Below, one piece after another: positions 34,646 to 46,984 of a DNA stretch of 64,000 nt (the first letter of the stretch is position 1; the number at the start of each line of letters is the position of its first letter). The position numbers and the translations under genes are program-made. Below the pieces are notes generated by a model. It ran no database searches and was not told the DNA's origin. It saw only the letters and a program-made list of their open reading frames with translations. This DNA is from Owenia fusiformis (taxonomy: Eukaryota > Annelida > Polychaeta > Sabellida > Oweniidae): positions 22,445,985 to 22,509,984 of the forward strand of contig CAIIXF020000004.1 of the NCBI GenBank assembly GCA_903813345.2. The letters are read 5' to 3'.

Positions 34646-35483
34646 CAAAGATCCAATATTCTTCAAATATAATGACTCGACTATGACTCTAATTGACAAT
34701 CATATTGCTTAACTGACCGAAGAAGATCTGATTAGGAAAAGACAGAATGACAGTTTCAATTGTCAACCCTTTCAAAAAATAAATTTCATCGGGAATATGA
34801 AAAAAAAGAATTCATGCTGTTTTGGTTAAAAAAATCAAGCAAATTGTATTCTATTGATCAATATGTTGACGACTCCATGACGGAAGAAAGTAATTTCAAA
34901 GGCATACATTTCATACATGAAGGTACTGATCTATATATTATATTTGATGAAACAATTTAATCTGTCGATTACACTGACAATATAGGCTGATATGTACACA
35001 ATAAAAAATAAACACCGTCAACTCTTAAAAAGCATCAAACTTCAAAAGAAAACCTAGCCAACATTGGCAGACTACCTTTGGCCTTCCATAAATACAGCAG
35101 ATATTCTCTCAAAATTAGATTATGCCCATGAAACAAAAGCACTTGTTCAAAGCATCATTAAATTATAAACCCATAAAAATCATGTAATTATTGATTTACC
35201 AAGGGGTCTTTATAGCTCTTCAAAATAGAGGAATCTCTTCTCTTGAGAATGCAGGGATCTGAGCTTGCACTTAGAGAGTACAAAAACACAATACGAAGAA
35301 TGAAATCTATTCATAATCATAAGACTATGTACAACGTATTGCGTGACACTAAAAGGTACAGAAGTCAAAGTATCGAATCTTTAAGTGTACATTGAATGGT
35401 AGGAATTGATCTCAAGTTAAAGCGATGACTTATTTAATTAGATCTGGATTGTGGTAGGGCTGACCTATTGAATATCCCATTAG
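34646..35483. other. Non-coding spacer, about 0.8 kb
   Basis: The 66-codon plus-strand frame at 34760-34960 has no start context or domain; nothing else seen. Confidence 0.4.
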
Positions 35484-35641
35484 CATCCGTCTGCTCAAAA
35501 TTTCATTACGATCGTATATTTTGCACTTTTTATGAATAAAATTTGAATAAAGTGTTATAGTTTTTTGCATTTCTGTACAATTTCATATCTGGACTTTGTT
35601 TGTATCTACTTTATTTCATGTTTATTTCATTCATTTTCATG
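35484..35641 (-). repeat. Family A, diverged copy
   Basis: ATCCGTCTGCTCAAAATTTC, AAAATTTGAATAAAGTGTTA and CATTTCTGTACAATTTCATA. Confidence 0.75.
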
Positions 35642-35765
35642 TAATTTCTCAAAAAAATAAGAACAGTTCAATTTCAAAAATGGGATAAGGCTCTACCTTA
35701 CTTGAGCTGACACCTTTGAATCATCGAAGACTATACTTCATATTTTTCATATAAAATAACTGATC

Positions 35766-36049
35766 CATGGGCGTAGCCAGGGGGGGGTGCGATGGGTGCG
35801 ATCGCACCCCCCCCCCATAACCTTTGAAAATATGACCATTGGATAGAAAAGGTAGAAAAGAGCTTTAAAATGCTTTTTATTTGAAGCTTCTAGCTCAATT
35901 TTGAAGGAAGTTGCATCAATTTTTGTAAAATTCAAAAGAAATCTTAATTTTTTGTGTTGCTTTTGGCAAAATCGCACCCCCCCCTGACCGAAAACTGAAA
36001 AATTTTCGGCGATCGCACCCCCCCTGACTGAAAGCTGGCTACGCCCCTG
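35766..36049. mobile_element. Family D element with direct repeats
   Basis: Ends CATGGGCGTAGCCAG and CTGGCTACGCCCCTG are inverted with one change. TGATCCAT occurs at the left boundary (35761-35768) and right after the element (36050-36057). Either TGATC is a 5-bp target duplication, or all eight bases are, with three left-end bases lost. The interior has GATCGCACCCCCCCC inverted on both sides. No transposase. Confidence 0.85.
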
Positions 36050-36782
36050 TGATCCATGAAATAAACAAGGAACTAAAACATTGCATGTTCATGAGCAACC
36101 CTTTTGGCTTATTAGTAATGATTATGTTATTTGTTTTTATGTGTCTGCTGCTTATTAATGGTTTATTGGATGACATTAGATGTTAATAAGGTACTTTTAA
36201 AAATATACTAAACAATACAATTAGACAAACAGAGTATCTTATGCATTTCTAGGAGTTAGGTATAGTAGAGTGTACATGTACGTATATTAAAAACTTGATT
36301 CATCAGTCATTTGAATCACAATCTCTATAAGATTTCCACCAAGTGCTATCCACCAAAGGCTATTTAGACCGTAATCAACTTTTCATTGACTTACAAACAT
36401 AGTATACTTATGAATACAAAATAATAAAAAAGCTAATTATATGACTGAATGGTCACTCGTTACCACAATGTCCTAGAATGGTCAACTAAGCACACAATTA
36501 TATTTGCTTTTATTGATTTTTCTTTCATTCTTAAGGGATGGTAAATCATCAACAGCTGTAAAATAATAAAGTTAGTTTCACTGTAGGGGGAGGGGGGGGG
36601 GTAAATGATGGTTTCAGTAGCAAATAGTATTGATTTTTTAACAAGTGAAATACAAATAAACATTTAAAATTCCGTTAGATGAGCAGAGAGGAGGTGTCAA
36701 ACCATAACAAAATGAACTTTATTTTTCCACGACTGTAATAATGATTGGCCAGAGTCCCTAAATATAGATAGACACACAAAAA
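36050..36782. other. Non-coding spacer
   Basis: Poly-G run near 36585. No exon supported. Confidence 0.4.
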
Positions 36783-36983
36783 CTGTAAAGTGAAACACCT
36801 CCATATATAGAACACTATTCAAATCCACATACCCCAATAACTCAATGTTACTGAAATTTCTATAAGTGGAACACCTCCCAGGTGGAACACTATTTTGAAG
36901 AACCAAGTTCAACTTGGAACACCTCCCAAGTAGAACACTATTTTGAGGAACAAAAGGTGTTCCACTTATTCAAGTTTCACTGT
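36783..36983. mobile_element. Family B MITE, diverged
   Basis: Begins CTGTAAAGTGAAACACCT and ends AGTTTCACTGTAC. The interior has three GGAACACCTCCCA-type units. Confidence 0.65.
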
Positions 36984-37136
36984 ACACAGATATCCAATAA
37001 ATTCAAATGGGAAAACGAAATTGTTATACAGAACTGAAACAATTGCAATCATTTTGGAGATTTACTGCATATTAGAACCCCAGACTGACAACTAGTATCA
37101 TATCTTTAATATCCAAAGCTTGTGGTAATCTAGTGT

Positions 37137-37472
37137 GCTCATATTTGTTCGCTATTTTGTTTCCTCTGAGCTCTATTGGTTTCCAGTTTGTTTAGTGACC
37201 CTTGTTAGATTTTACTTCAATAGATTCAGCATTGGAATCAACTAGCTGCTCATATTTGTTCGCTATTTTGTTTCCTCTGAGCTCTATTGGTTTCCAGTTC
37301 GTTTAGTGACCCTTGTTAGATTTTACTTCAATAGGTTCAGCATTGGAATCAACTAGCTGCTCATATTTGTTCGCTATTTTGTTTCCTCTGAGCTCTATTG
37401 GTTTCCAGTTCGTTTAGTGACCCTTGTTAGATTTTAATTCAATAGGTTCAGCATTGGAATGAACTAGCTGCT
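37137..37472 (+). repeat. 111-bp tandem repeat, three units
   Basis: Units start at 37137, 37248 and 37359, with GCTCATATTTGTTCGCTATT, TCCTCTGAGCTCTATTGG and GTGACCCTTGTTAGATTTTA. Only a handful of substitutions separate them. Confidence 0.93.
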
Positions 37473-37499
37473 GCGCCTTGTTGAGAATTTGAAAACACC

Positions 37500-37940
37500 T
37501 TGCACCCATTTAAGGGCTTTGTACGCAATTAAAAAATCATCTGCACCCAATTGAAAAATCATTTGCGTCTACTCGTAGATGAAAAAATGTTATGTATTAA
37601 GTTGGAAAAATCCTTTGCATCCTGTAGAAAAATATATTTACACCTAGATGAGAATTTGAAAAAGCATTTGCATCTTGTTGAAATATCATTTGTACTCGAT
37701 TGAAAAACTTAACATGATTTTTCTTATCTTCAAATGGGTGCAGAAATATCCTTTGCACTCAATTGAAAAACTTAACATGATTTTCCTTATCTTCAAATGG
37801 ATGCAAAAATATCATTTGCACTCAATTGAAAAACTTAACATGATTTTCCTTATCTTCAAATAGATGCAAAAATATCCTTTGCACTCAATTGAAAAACTTA
37901 ACATGATTTTCCTTATCTTCAAATGGGTGCAAATGTGTGC
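37500..37940 (+). repeat. 63-bp tandem repeat, four units, with degenerate flank
   Basis: CTTAACATGATTTTCCTTAT recurs at about 37708, 37771, 37834 and 37897, joined by TTTGCACTCAATTGAAAAA. The preceding 150 bp carry older GCACCCAATTGAAAAATC variants. The unit resembles family E. Confidence 0.9.
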
Positions 37941-38179
37941 AAATTGGGTGTTGGTGCAAGTTTTTTTGAAATATCAAGAATATGCAGCTCTTAATGCAAA
38001 AAGATCAATACTTTTACAATAGTTTAAAATAGGATCTTTGCTCTGGCTGTCAAAAGTGCATTATTTTAGAGTGTCACATTTGGTGGAATAAAGGCAATAT
38101 ATTGTTAAATGAAATTAAATCTGTGACAGATTCAATCAGAATTTAGCCCTTGGGAAAAATAATATCGTAGTCGTCTTTT

Positions 38180-38336
38180 GGAAATATAAGGCAAAATAGT
38201 GTGGAAAAGAGTGGAATCAGCAAGGAATAAGTAAACAGGCATGGAGTGAAAACTTTAAATTGTATAGAAATGCATGGAAATCAGACACTTCATTCAAATT
38301 TTAGAGAGAAATGAGTGGAAAAGGCAAGAACAGTTT
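38180..38336 (+). repeat. Family A interspersed repeat
   Basis: AAGGCAAAATAGTGTGGAAA through GAGAGAAATGAGTGGAAAA. The tail is lost. Confidence 0.87.
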
Positions 38337-38431
38337 TGAAACAAGTCATCATAAAACATCTTTATTCAAATTGAGTTTTTCAAACTTCTAACATATTGTT
38401 TCAAATCACCCTTAGTTCAGACACTCACAAA

Positions 38432-38821
38432 GTCTGTTACACTGCTTCAAAGGCAAGCAGTTGAACCTGAAAAATAAGAAATCAGGAGACCATTGTGCAA
38501 TAATATATAGAAATATATATTTATATTGCACATGAATGACATTTGTATATCTTGGATTGCTTGTAAATTGGCTTATAAAGTCTGTAACCTCTTATATTTT
38601 GATGCTTCTCTGCCATGTTAATTCTGAAAAAAATAACATGCAGATAGACCTCAAATTACAAGAGGGCACAGGCTTATTGCATTAAATACTAAATAATCTG
38701 AAATATACAAATGTCATTTGTGTGCAATATGAATATTTTTTCTCTGTATTATGGCAAAATTGTCTAGAGATTTCTTATTTTTCAGGTTCAACTGCTTGCC
38801 TTTGAAGCAGTCGTAACAGAC
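38432..38821. repeat. 390-bp long inverted repeat
   Basis: The outer arms 38432-38483 and 38769-38821 match as inverse copies over 52 bases with one inserted base. Inner arms 38523-38550 and 38703-38730 match at 26 of 28. The sequence between pairs loosely, so the whole unit can fold on itself. Both arms carry CTTATTTTTCAGGTTCAAC, which looks like a 3' splice site, on opposite strands. No target duplication or coding capacity seen. Confidence 0.9.
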
Positions 38822-39620
38822 TGTAGAAACACTTCACTAGCTTGCTTGTAAATATCTAACTTTGTCATCAAAATAAGTCCTCATTTCCTGATGGTTACAT
38901 CATATAAAATCTTATCCTCTGGAACATTAACAGGGGTCTCGCGGGGCTTTTAGACAGTGGCGCAGCACCACACTCTATTTATCCCCCAACACAACCTTTT
39001 GGCAAATCATGATTGTTTCCACAGTCCAATATTTTTCTACTACACATGAAACTCTGTTCCCTGGACCCCCCCCCCCCCCTTATATTAATATGTATATTTG
39101 AGGAGCCAACGAGAATGATAATATGGTGATTACTCACTAAATATACATCTACATAGATCTACATCTACTTTCATAAAGTTTATGCTATAAGTAAAAAATA
39201 TCACATTTAATGTTAAGGAAATGAAAAATGAATCAAATCATTAGAAATATGACCTCTCCCGAGAATATGGAAATCAGTCTATTTAAGTTTCATTAAAATC
39301 CAGTTCGATACTCTTAGCAAACAGGCACCCATAGCATCAATATGGATGAAAGTCTCATATCATTTTTATCATTATACAGTATCCCAATGCATATAACATG
39401 ATATGGGATAAAAATTACACATATGAACAAAAATAAAATTTTGTTGATTATGAGCGCCATCTAACAATGAACAAACAGTCTAATAACAACAACAACCAAT
39501 GTGATATAATAGTAGCCTGACACTGAGTCAAGCTACCATGGAAACCAATCTAATTGTACATCATTTTCTGGGGAAAGAAATTAATCAACAGTTTGATGTG
39601 ATACAGAAACATGTACTTAC
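38822..39620. other. CASK: Probable CASK intron sequence
   Basis: Lies 3' of the last CASK exon copy on the minus strand. A G/C-rich patch with a poly-C run (38935-39080) resembles a decayed family D element. No next CASK exon recognised. Confidence 0.4.
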
Positions 39621-40295
<675 letters not shown>

Positions 40296-40502
40296 GTGAT
40301 AATAAAGTCATACATTATTTAAATGAGTGGCGTGACATCTTTCTTAAATGAAAAACAATTCTTTAAATGTTTCAAGTTGAAATATCACACAAATCAATAC
40401 TCCATACTGACAAACATTGATTTCAGAATTATATCATAGGTTAATTGTCTTTTACACCTCTCAGTTGATTTCATAAAACTGGTGAATCTTTAATTAACTT
40501 AC
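40296..40502 (-). other. CASK: CASK intron between the two recognised exons
   Basis: Starts with GTAAGT on the minus strand at 40502. The nearest acceptor is 271 bases away (copy 5); the acceptor of the donor-bearing copy is 776 bases away. Confidence 0.75.
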
Positions 40503-40615
40503 CATCTGTAGTTAGGCCAGGACTTGACGTGAATTTTGCAACATCAACTATTTTTACTGCAAATTGTTGGCCAGTTTTCTTGTGAATGCATCGTCTGACT
40601 ACACTGAAAGGACCC
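40503..40615 (-). CDS. CASK: CASK kinase-domain exon (glycine loop and catalytic-site Lys)
   Basis: A 113-nt exon bounded by TTTTCAG and by GATG/GTAAGT, entered in phase 2 and left in phase 1. It encodes [20 protein letters not shown] then [17 protein letters not shown]. This is the end of the glycine-rich loop, the beta2 strand, the ATP-site lysine (in FAVKI) and the linker before alphaC of CASK. The final G completes the Asp codon of the next exon. Both the sequence and the phases fit the downstream exon at 39621-39726. The first exon, with the start codon, was not found; it may lie beyond 64000 or be too short to see. Confidence 0.95.
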
Positions 40616-41384
40616 CTGAAAATAGCAAAAAATTCACATAAAAATTCTGAAAAACCTCTGTCACAAAGATGTTACCATAAGTATCTATTTGGGCAATTTC
40701 TGAAACTAAGGGGCCGATGTCGTGTAATAAAACAGGGTGCCTTGAACAAAATCTCCCAAAATAGGCACCTTTTCTAAAAGATCAGACCTTTTTTTCAAAG
40801 GACCAAATTCTTGGGTCAAAAATCTACAAATTGCCTGTACATTTAAATAATAGCTATTAATGCCTATAGAATGTCTTTTAAAATATACTACCAAGAAATA
40901 AATGCTTTATAAAAATATAAGACTAACTAAAGAAGTTTATATGATGAAAACTGCACACTAATCCCAAGATACAAGAATGCATGTTTTAATGTGATAGATG
41001 AAAAGAAGAAATTTTATAAGAAATGTCGAGAAAATGGATTCTATCAGTAAGCAAGAGGCGACTCTCAGCTTATTTTTACCAAAAGTGCCCGTTGTTTTGA
41101 AGAATTGCAACTTATCCAAACCTTCCATTTAAACCTCTGTTAAGATTATTATATTAGATCTTTGCCTGTTTTGCCTGTGGCTTCATTCAATTTAGTTGTC
41201 AGAAATCCAGATGAAAATCCTGAGACGAAGCCAATTAATTATCCCAAATTTCAAAATAATTACTTATATTGATAAATGAGGAAACAAAAGGCTTGATATG
41301 AGACTAATAGGCCAGAAAATAAAAGGGATATCAATATCGTACTGGCTCAGACTGTAGCATCTTAGAATAACTAGAACTTGACAA
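40616..41384. other. CASK: Probable CASK intron sequence
   Basis: No exon or named repeat seen. Short frames near 40700-40890 lack splice sites. Confidence 0.4.
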
Positions 41385-42095
41385 GCTTAGCCCCGCCTCC
41401 TTACCATATTTGGAGAGGAAGGCGGAGGGAACAAAAATTACATATTGTACTTGCTCAGACTGTGGGACCTTAGACAAGCTTTGTCCCGCCTCTTAACCAT
41501 TTTGAGAGGAAGGCTGAGGGAACAAAAATTCCATATTGTACTTGCTCAGACTGTGGGACCTTAGACAAGCTTAGCCTCACCTCCTTACCATATTTGGAAA
41601 GGAAGGCGGAGGGAACAAAAATTCCATATTGTACTTGCTCAGACTGTGGGACCTTAGACAAGCTTTGTCCCGCCTCTTAACCATTTTTGAGAGGAAGGCT
41701 GAGGGAACAAAAATTCCATATTGTACTTGCTCAGACTGTGGGACCTTAGACAAGCTTAGCCTCGCCTCCTTACCATATTTGGAGAGGAAGGCTGAGGGAA
41801 CAAAAATTCCATATTGTACTTGCTCAAACGTTGGGACCTTAGACAAGCTTTGCCCCGCCTCCTTACCATATTTGGAGAGGAAGGCTGAGGGAACAAAAAT
41901 TCCATATTGTACTTGCTCAGACTGTGGGACCTTAGACAAGCTTTGCCCCGCCTCCTTACCATATTTGGAGAGGAAGGCTGAGGGAACAAAAATTCCATGT
42001 TGTACTTGCTCAGACTGGAGGACGTTAGACAAGCTTTGTCCCGCCTCTTCACCATATTTGGAGAGGAAGGCGGAGGGAACAAAAATTCTTGAGTT
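41385..42095. repeat. ~93-bp tandem array, seven to eight units
   Basis: TGTACTTGCTCAGACTGTGG recurs at about 41446, 41537, 41630, 41722 and 41815 and onward, with GACCTTAGACAAGCTTTGCC and ATTTGGAGAGGAAGGCTGAG. Units alternate between CATATTTGGAGAGG and CATTTTTGAGAGG types, suggesting a two-unit higher-order repeat. The long minus-strand frame (KVPQSEQVQYGIFVPSAFLS repeats) follows from the 93-bp period. Confidence 0.93.
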
Positions 42096-42261
42096 TCCAA
42101 TTCCTATCAATAACTGAACCATGTCATAATATTAAATACTGTAAAGAAAAGGAATAGAGAATCCTGTTTAAAAACATGAGTGCATGTTCTAAAGAAGTTC
42201 AATCATGTCTTCATACTTTATTTACTAGTATAACAGAAAATAACATGTGCAGGTAAAAATA

Positions 42262-42473
42262 AAATATGTCAACACCACCTAATTGCTCACAAGTTCAATC
42301 TTAAGTCAGATTTGAACTTCTGAAAAATATTGAAGTCTGGCTAAACAGTATTTGTTAAGTTATTGAAAGTTGGAAGAATTAATTACAGACGCTGACCGCT
42401 GACTGCCAGACGCCATCACAAAAAATGGAGACCTAATAACATTATGTCACCATTTTTGGTGGTGACGTAAAAA
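42262..42473 (+). mobile_element. Family C element, diverged
   Basis: ATGTCAACACCACCT head, TAAGTCAGATTTGAACTTCT interior shared with 44612-45804, ACGCTGACCGCTGACTGCCA core, and tail hairpin TCACCATTTTTGGTGGTGA. Confidence 0.75.
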
Positions 42474-42546
42474 TGTTTCCTTGAACACGTGCCTTAAAAA
42501 CAAAAGTTGATAAAAATCCACCTACTAAAAAAAATCCTAGGGGATT

Positions 42547-42586
42547 CACTATATACAATACAATACAATACAATACAATACTAAAG
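42547..42586. repeat. (ACAAT)n microsatellite
   Basis: About seven pentanucleotide units. Confidence 0.9.
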
Positions 42587-42616
42587 TATAAGTATTTAAA
42601 AATCCAAGAACATTTG

Positions 42617-42687
42617 CTACTTCCTTCAAATTTTGAAAATATATTGAAGAAATCGAGCAGCTTGAGCAGACGGATGAAGCACATGCA
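42617..42687 (+). repeat. Family A 3' fragment
   Basis: TTCAAATTTTGAAAATATAT to GAGCAGACGGATGA. Confidence 0.65.
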
Positions 42688-42959
42688 AGAGAGAATGTTA
42701 ACTGTTACATCTCTGCGTATTTCATTGCAAGTGACTTCCTGTTGTTCAATATAATAGGAACATTCTGACATTTTATGAGGCAATTGACCAAGGAATTGCA
42801 CTAATTGATGAATGAATGTGAAATCAGGTAGAATAGCTCAACAGATAAACATTTTTAAATGCAATAGGCATTTCCTTTAATTTGGGCCCAATTTGGGGTT
42901 TTAGGGGCGAAACAATTTTTCAGTCTTGCAATGTGCCCCTCCTCCCTATTAGTTTTCAC
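42688..42959. other. Non-coding spacer
   Basis: The end (TTTGGGCCCAATTTGGGGTT) resembles family D interior text. Confidence 0.35.
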
Positions 42960-43186
42960 ATCCGCCCTCGAATCAGTAAGGAACAAAATAAGCAGATGAC
43001 TCAACACTCTAAATTGTAAAGATGTCCAAGAAAATCAGAGTTTTATTCAATTTGTTTAAAATTCAAGAACAAATGACATAGAATTAGCCAGACATCCTGT
43101 ACAGGCCAATGTTTAAAATGCAAAACAGAGGAAATCAGTTGAGAGAAGTAAGTAAATGGGCATGGGATAGAGACTCTGAATTATAG
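42960..43186 (+). repeat. Two diverged family A copies in tandem
   Basis: The first has CAACACTCTAAATTGTAAAG. The second begins GTTTAAAATGCAAAACAGAG and breaks at AGACTCTGAATTATAGTA, where a family B element is inserted. Confidence 0.72.
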
Positions 43187-43188
43187 TA

Positions 43189-43372
43189 CAGTAAACTTAT
43201 CTTAGTGAACACCTCTCTTTGGTAAACACCTGTGCTAAGTGAACACCACTTCAAGACACATTTTACATTGACTACTGTATAAAAATCTCTCTGTAGTAGA
43301 CACCTTTCTATAGTGAATATTTTCTTGTATTTTCTTGCTCCATAGGTGTTCACTTTATACTGGTTTCACTGT
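43189..43372. mobile_element. Family B MITE inserted in family A
   Basis: Starts CAGTAAACTTATCTTAGTGA, ends ATACTGGTTTCACTG, TA on both sides. It interrupts a family A copy, so it arrived later than that copy. Confidence 0.85.
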
Positions 43373-44232
43373 ATATAAATCAGTCACAGGTATGAAATAC
43401 TTTCAAGTAAAGATGCCCAACCCTCCTGCTGGGTCTATTATCTTTTAGCAGACAGACATTTGTACATGACAGATCTTTGTAAAAGTCAAGATCAGAAAAG
43501 GCGGGTCACTAATTATCTTAACAAGGCAAAAAATTGTAGGATGTAGCAATCTTGCATCGCATGCTTGTTGACGTTGCCACCAATTGATATTTTCAAAACA
43601 AAATAGACTTGCAACCACCTGAGCGCCCATTTGAACCCATGTGAAAAAGAGTCAAATTATGAAATAAAACTACTATATATTTTGATTAACTTCAGTAAAA
43701 TTGTGAAAATAACAGCTCTTAATTATTCTATGCATACAAACGCCTAGAAATCAGACACTTAATAACACAGGAACGGAAGAGTCAATTAACTTAATTCAAT
43801 CTTGTTTGAGAATGGTGCCAAGGGCAAAGCTAGCATGCGTGAATTGTTTATAAAGCAGTGTGAACAGGTTAATGAAAACATTGAATAGAATCAAGGTGAG
43901 CTAAAATATCAGTTGAAGCTGAACCTTGTCTGAATTTCTAAAAGTAACTGTCAATTCGATTTTCTAAGAGCTTAATTAATCGTTGTATTAAGGCCAATTT
44001 TTCAAAACATGACACCTATCCTAACTAAAATTATTGGTTAAAAAGAAGCGAAATTAATCGTAGGAAGGTTATAGGTAAAACAGACTTCCTATGAAGTTTC
44101 CTCTCATAATAAATAAAACCACAACTAGGAATCAATCAAAAAGATAAAACCAGAAGTGATGACAGAATAAAGAGAGTAATAAGTGAAGACCCCTCGAATA
44201 AAAAAAATACAGAAACATCTGAAAATAGCTTT
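43373..44232. other. Non-coding spacer, about 0.9 kb
   Basis: A short family E-like stretch (ACTTGCAACCACCTGAGCGC, near 43610). No exon supported. Confidence 0.4.
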
Positions 44233-44397
44233 TTTAAATTGAAAAATAGAGTGGAAAAGAGTGGAATAAGCAAGGAATAAACTAAACAGGCATGTAGTCA
44301 ACACTTTAAATTGTATAGAAATGAAAGAAAACCAGACACTTCATTCAAATTTTAGAGGGGAATTGAAGGAAATCGAGCAACTCCAGCAGAGATTTTC
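44233..44397 (+). repeat. Family A interspersed repeat
   Basis: Near full length. The tail is CTCCAGCAGAGATTTTC. Confidence 0.88.
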
Positions 44398-44489
44398 ATG
44401 TGAAACACATGCATGGTAATCTTATCTTAAATTGAAGATGGGATTATAAGAGGGTCATAACTTTTACGATGACCATAAAACTCATATAT

Positions 44490-44573
44490 AACCATGCAAG
44501 ACTGAATTTTATCATGCCTATTTGCATCATTTCATACTAAAATTTGAAAAAAGTGTATAATTTTCTTGCATTA
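44490..44573 (-). repeat. Family A fragment
   Basis: TACTAAAATTTGAAAAAAGT and TAATTTTCTTGCATTA only. Confidence 0.55.
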
Positions 44574-44611
44574 TCAGGGGTTTCACTAGAATTTCTCACA
44601 ACAGGCTAAAC

Positions 44612-45804
44612 AAGGCATTAACATGACAAAATGTCACCACCTAAAACAATTTGGTCAATTTAAAGCAAAAGTTGAAAAAATACCTCTTTGACTTTTTTTG
44701 ACATTGAGAAGGTCATTGAAGGTCAAATGTCAAATGTAAAGTCAGATTTGAACTTCTGAGAACATGTAGATGATTTTGAAAAAAAAATGAAGTAAATTTG
44801 AAGCAAGTTGAAAAAAGACCTTTTTGACCTTGAAAAGGTCATTGAAGGTCAAATGTCAAATCTAAAGTCAGATTTGAACTTCTGAGAACATGTAGATGAT
44901 TTTGAAAAAAAAATTAAGTAAATTTGAAGCAAGTTGAAAAAAGACCTTTTTGACCTTGAAAAGGTCATTGAAGGTCAAAGGTCAAATCTAAAGTCAGATT
45001 TGAACTTCTGAGAACTTGTAAAGTCAAATTTGAACTTCTGAAAAGATGTAGATGATTCTGAAAAAAAATTTGGTCAATTTGAAGCAAGTTGAAAACAGAC
45101 CTTTTTGACCTTTTTTGACCTTGGGAAGGTCATTAAAGGTCAAATGTCAAATCTAAAGTCAGATTTGAATTTCTGAGAACATGAAGATGATTTTGAAAAG
45201 AAAAATTAGTCAATTTGAAGCAAGTTGAAAAAAGACCTTTTTGACCTTTTTTGACCTTGAGAAGGTCATTGAAGGTCAAATGTCAAATCTTAAGTCAGAT
45301 TTGAATTTCTGAGAACATGTAGATGATTTTGAAAAAAAAATTTAGTCAATTTGAAGCAAGTTGAAAACAGACCTTTTTGACCTTTTTGGACTTGAGAAGG
45401 TCATTGAAGGTCAAATGTCAAATCTAAAGTCAGATTTGAAGGTCAAATGTCAAATCTAAAGTCAAATCTAAAGTCAGATTTGAATTTCTGAGAACATGTA
45501 GATGATTTTGAAAAAAAATTTAGTCAATGTGAAGCAAGTTGAAAAAAGACCTTTTTGACCTTGAGAAGGTCATTGAAGTTCAAATGTCAAATCTAAAGTC
45601 AGATTTGAACTTCTGAGAACATGTAGATGATTTAGAAAAAAATTGAAGTCAATCTAAACAGCATTTGTTAAGTTATAGGAAGTTGTAAGAAATTGTTACA
45701 GACGCCGGACGCCAACCGCCGGACGCCGTCGCAAAAAAACGGAGACCATAACAATATGTCACCACTTTTGGTGGTGACATAACCACTTTTGGTGGTGACA
45801 TAAT
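44612..45804 (+). mobile_element. Family C element with a ~130-bp minisatellite core
   Basis: Head AAGGCATTAACATGACAAAA, GTCACCACC. About eight units follow, with GACCTTGAGAAGGTCATTGA, AGGTCAAATGTCAAATCTAA, AGTCAGATTTGAACTTCTGA and GAACATGTAGATGATTTTGA (44640-45640). Then come GACGCCGGACGCCAACCGCC, GGAGACCATAACAATATGTC and the tail hairpin GTCACCAC/GTGGTGAC, part of which is duplicated. The ends match the element at 10436, but the tandem core is unrelated. Confidence 0.85.
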
Positions 45805-46123
45805 AAATGGAAATCATGAATTTAACATGGAAAAGTTGAAAAGTCCCTAAAAACAGCAGGCAATTTTGTGAAAACAACTGGTGAAAATCGCCTGTTGCCG
45901 CAGCTGCTAATGAAACCCCTGATTATATAATCTAGTTTTTTATTTTGAAAAATAACCATGACAATTTTTTCTTTCAATGATAACATACTTTATGAAGTGA
46001 TAATGTCGCAATAAAATAATAATATAAAAAAAAATTATCAGCATTTTTGTGTATAGAATCTCCTTATAAGGCAGACCATTATTTGTTTTTTACAAGCAAT
46101 TTTTGTTCAGTTCCTTTCCTTGT
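45805..46123. other. Non-coding spacer
   Basis: Nothing recognised. Confidence 0.35.
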
Positions 46124-46277
46124 CATGTTTCAAATTGAAAATACAATTGAAAAGAGTGGAAGAAGCAAGGAATAAAGTAAACAGGCATATAGTTTACACT
46201 CTAAATTGTATAGAAATGCAAGAAAATCAGACACTTCATTCAAATTTTAGAGAGAAAAACAGTGAAATAAGCATGAC
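46124..46277 (+). repeat. Family A interspersed repeat
   Basis: CATGTTTCAAATTGAAAATA to GTGAAATAAGCATGA. The GCAGACGGAT tail is lost. Confidence 0.88.
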
Positions 46278-46734
46278 GTAATTTAAATTTTTTGTACATT
46301 TTGTGATATTTCATCATTTATTGATACAGTTAAACATGCCTCACTGAACACTGTCTCAAACTCATATCAATATGATATTAAATAATATTATGATATGTCT
46401 AAGGGGATGCCTCAATTGTATTATGAAATAATTTGAAATTATGACATGTGAAAGGGATAATCTCAAAGATTTTTAACTCTCCGTGTGATCTATCAAGTTA
46501 ACTGCAAGACACCCCCCCCCCTCTCTACCAACAATAAAATGGGCATTGAAAGTGAAAATCTTGCTATACAGCTCTCACTACAAGGAGAGAGAAATCAGGG
46601 ACTGTATGCAACTCTCTAGCTCTCTCAATACACAACATCTGAGAAAAAAATCATACTGTAAAAATTTGAAGGCAATGTGAGCTTCATAGTACTCTTTGCT
46701 TAAACACAGATTTTGGATAAATCACATTGACAGG
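46278..46734. other. Non-coding spacer
   Basis: Poly-C run near 46511. Nothing else recognised. Confidence 0.35.
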
Positions 46735-46892
46735 ACATTTTCAAAATGGAAAATAAAGAGAAAGATAGCCAAATGAGCAAGAAAACATAGTATGGCATGG
46801 AGCTAACAATCCAAAAAATAAAAAGATACCTATTACAAATAAATTCTAATCAAAATCTGAGAGAAATTATAAAAATAAACATGACCGATTTT
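46735..46892 (+). repeat. Family A, decayed copy
   Basis: ATTTTCAAAATGGAAAATAA, GCATGGAGCTAACAATCCAA and AATCTGAGAGAAATTATAAA preserve the family order. Confidence 0.6.
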
Positions 46893-46984
46893 AACTTTTT
46901 TGCGAGGGTAGATGATAGAAAATCAATGGTAATAAACCATGAATCCAAATATTTACAAACGATAGATCATTAGGTCCATCCCTG

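Noticed and set aside
38769-38821. An exon after CTTATTTTTCAG in the long inverted repeat
   Set aside because: The same motif occurs in the opposite arm, the frame closes quickly, and no donor follows.
41470-42122. 181-codon minus-strand frame with FVPSAFLSKYG repeats
   Set aside because: 93-bp tandem array. The plus strand is open as well, and there are no splice sites or start context.
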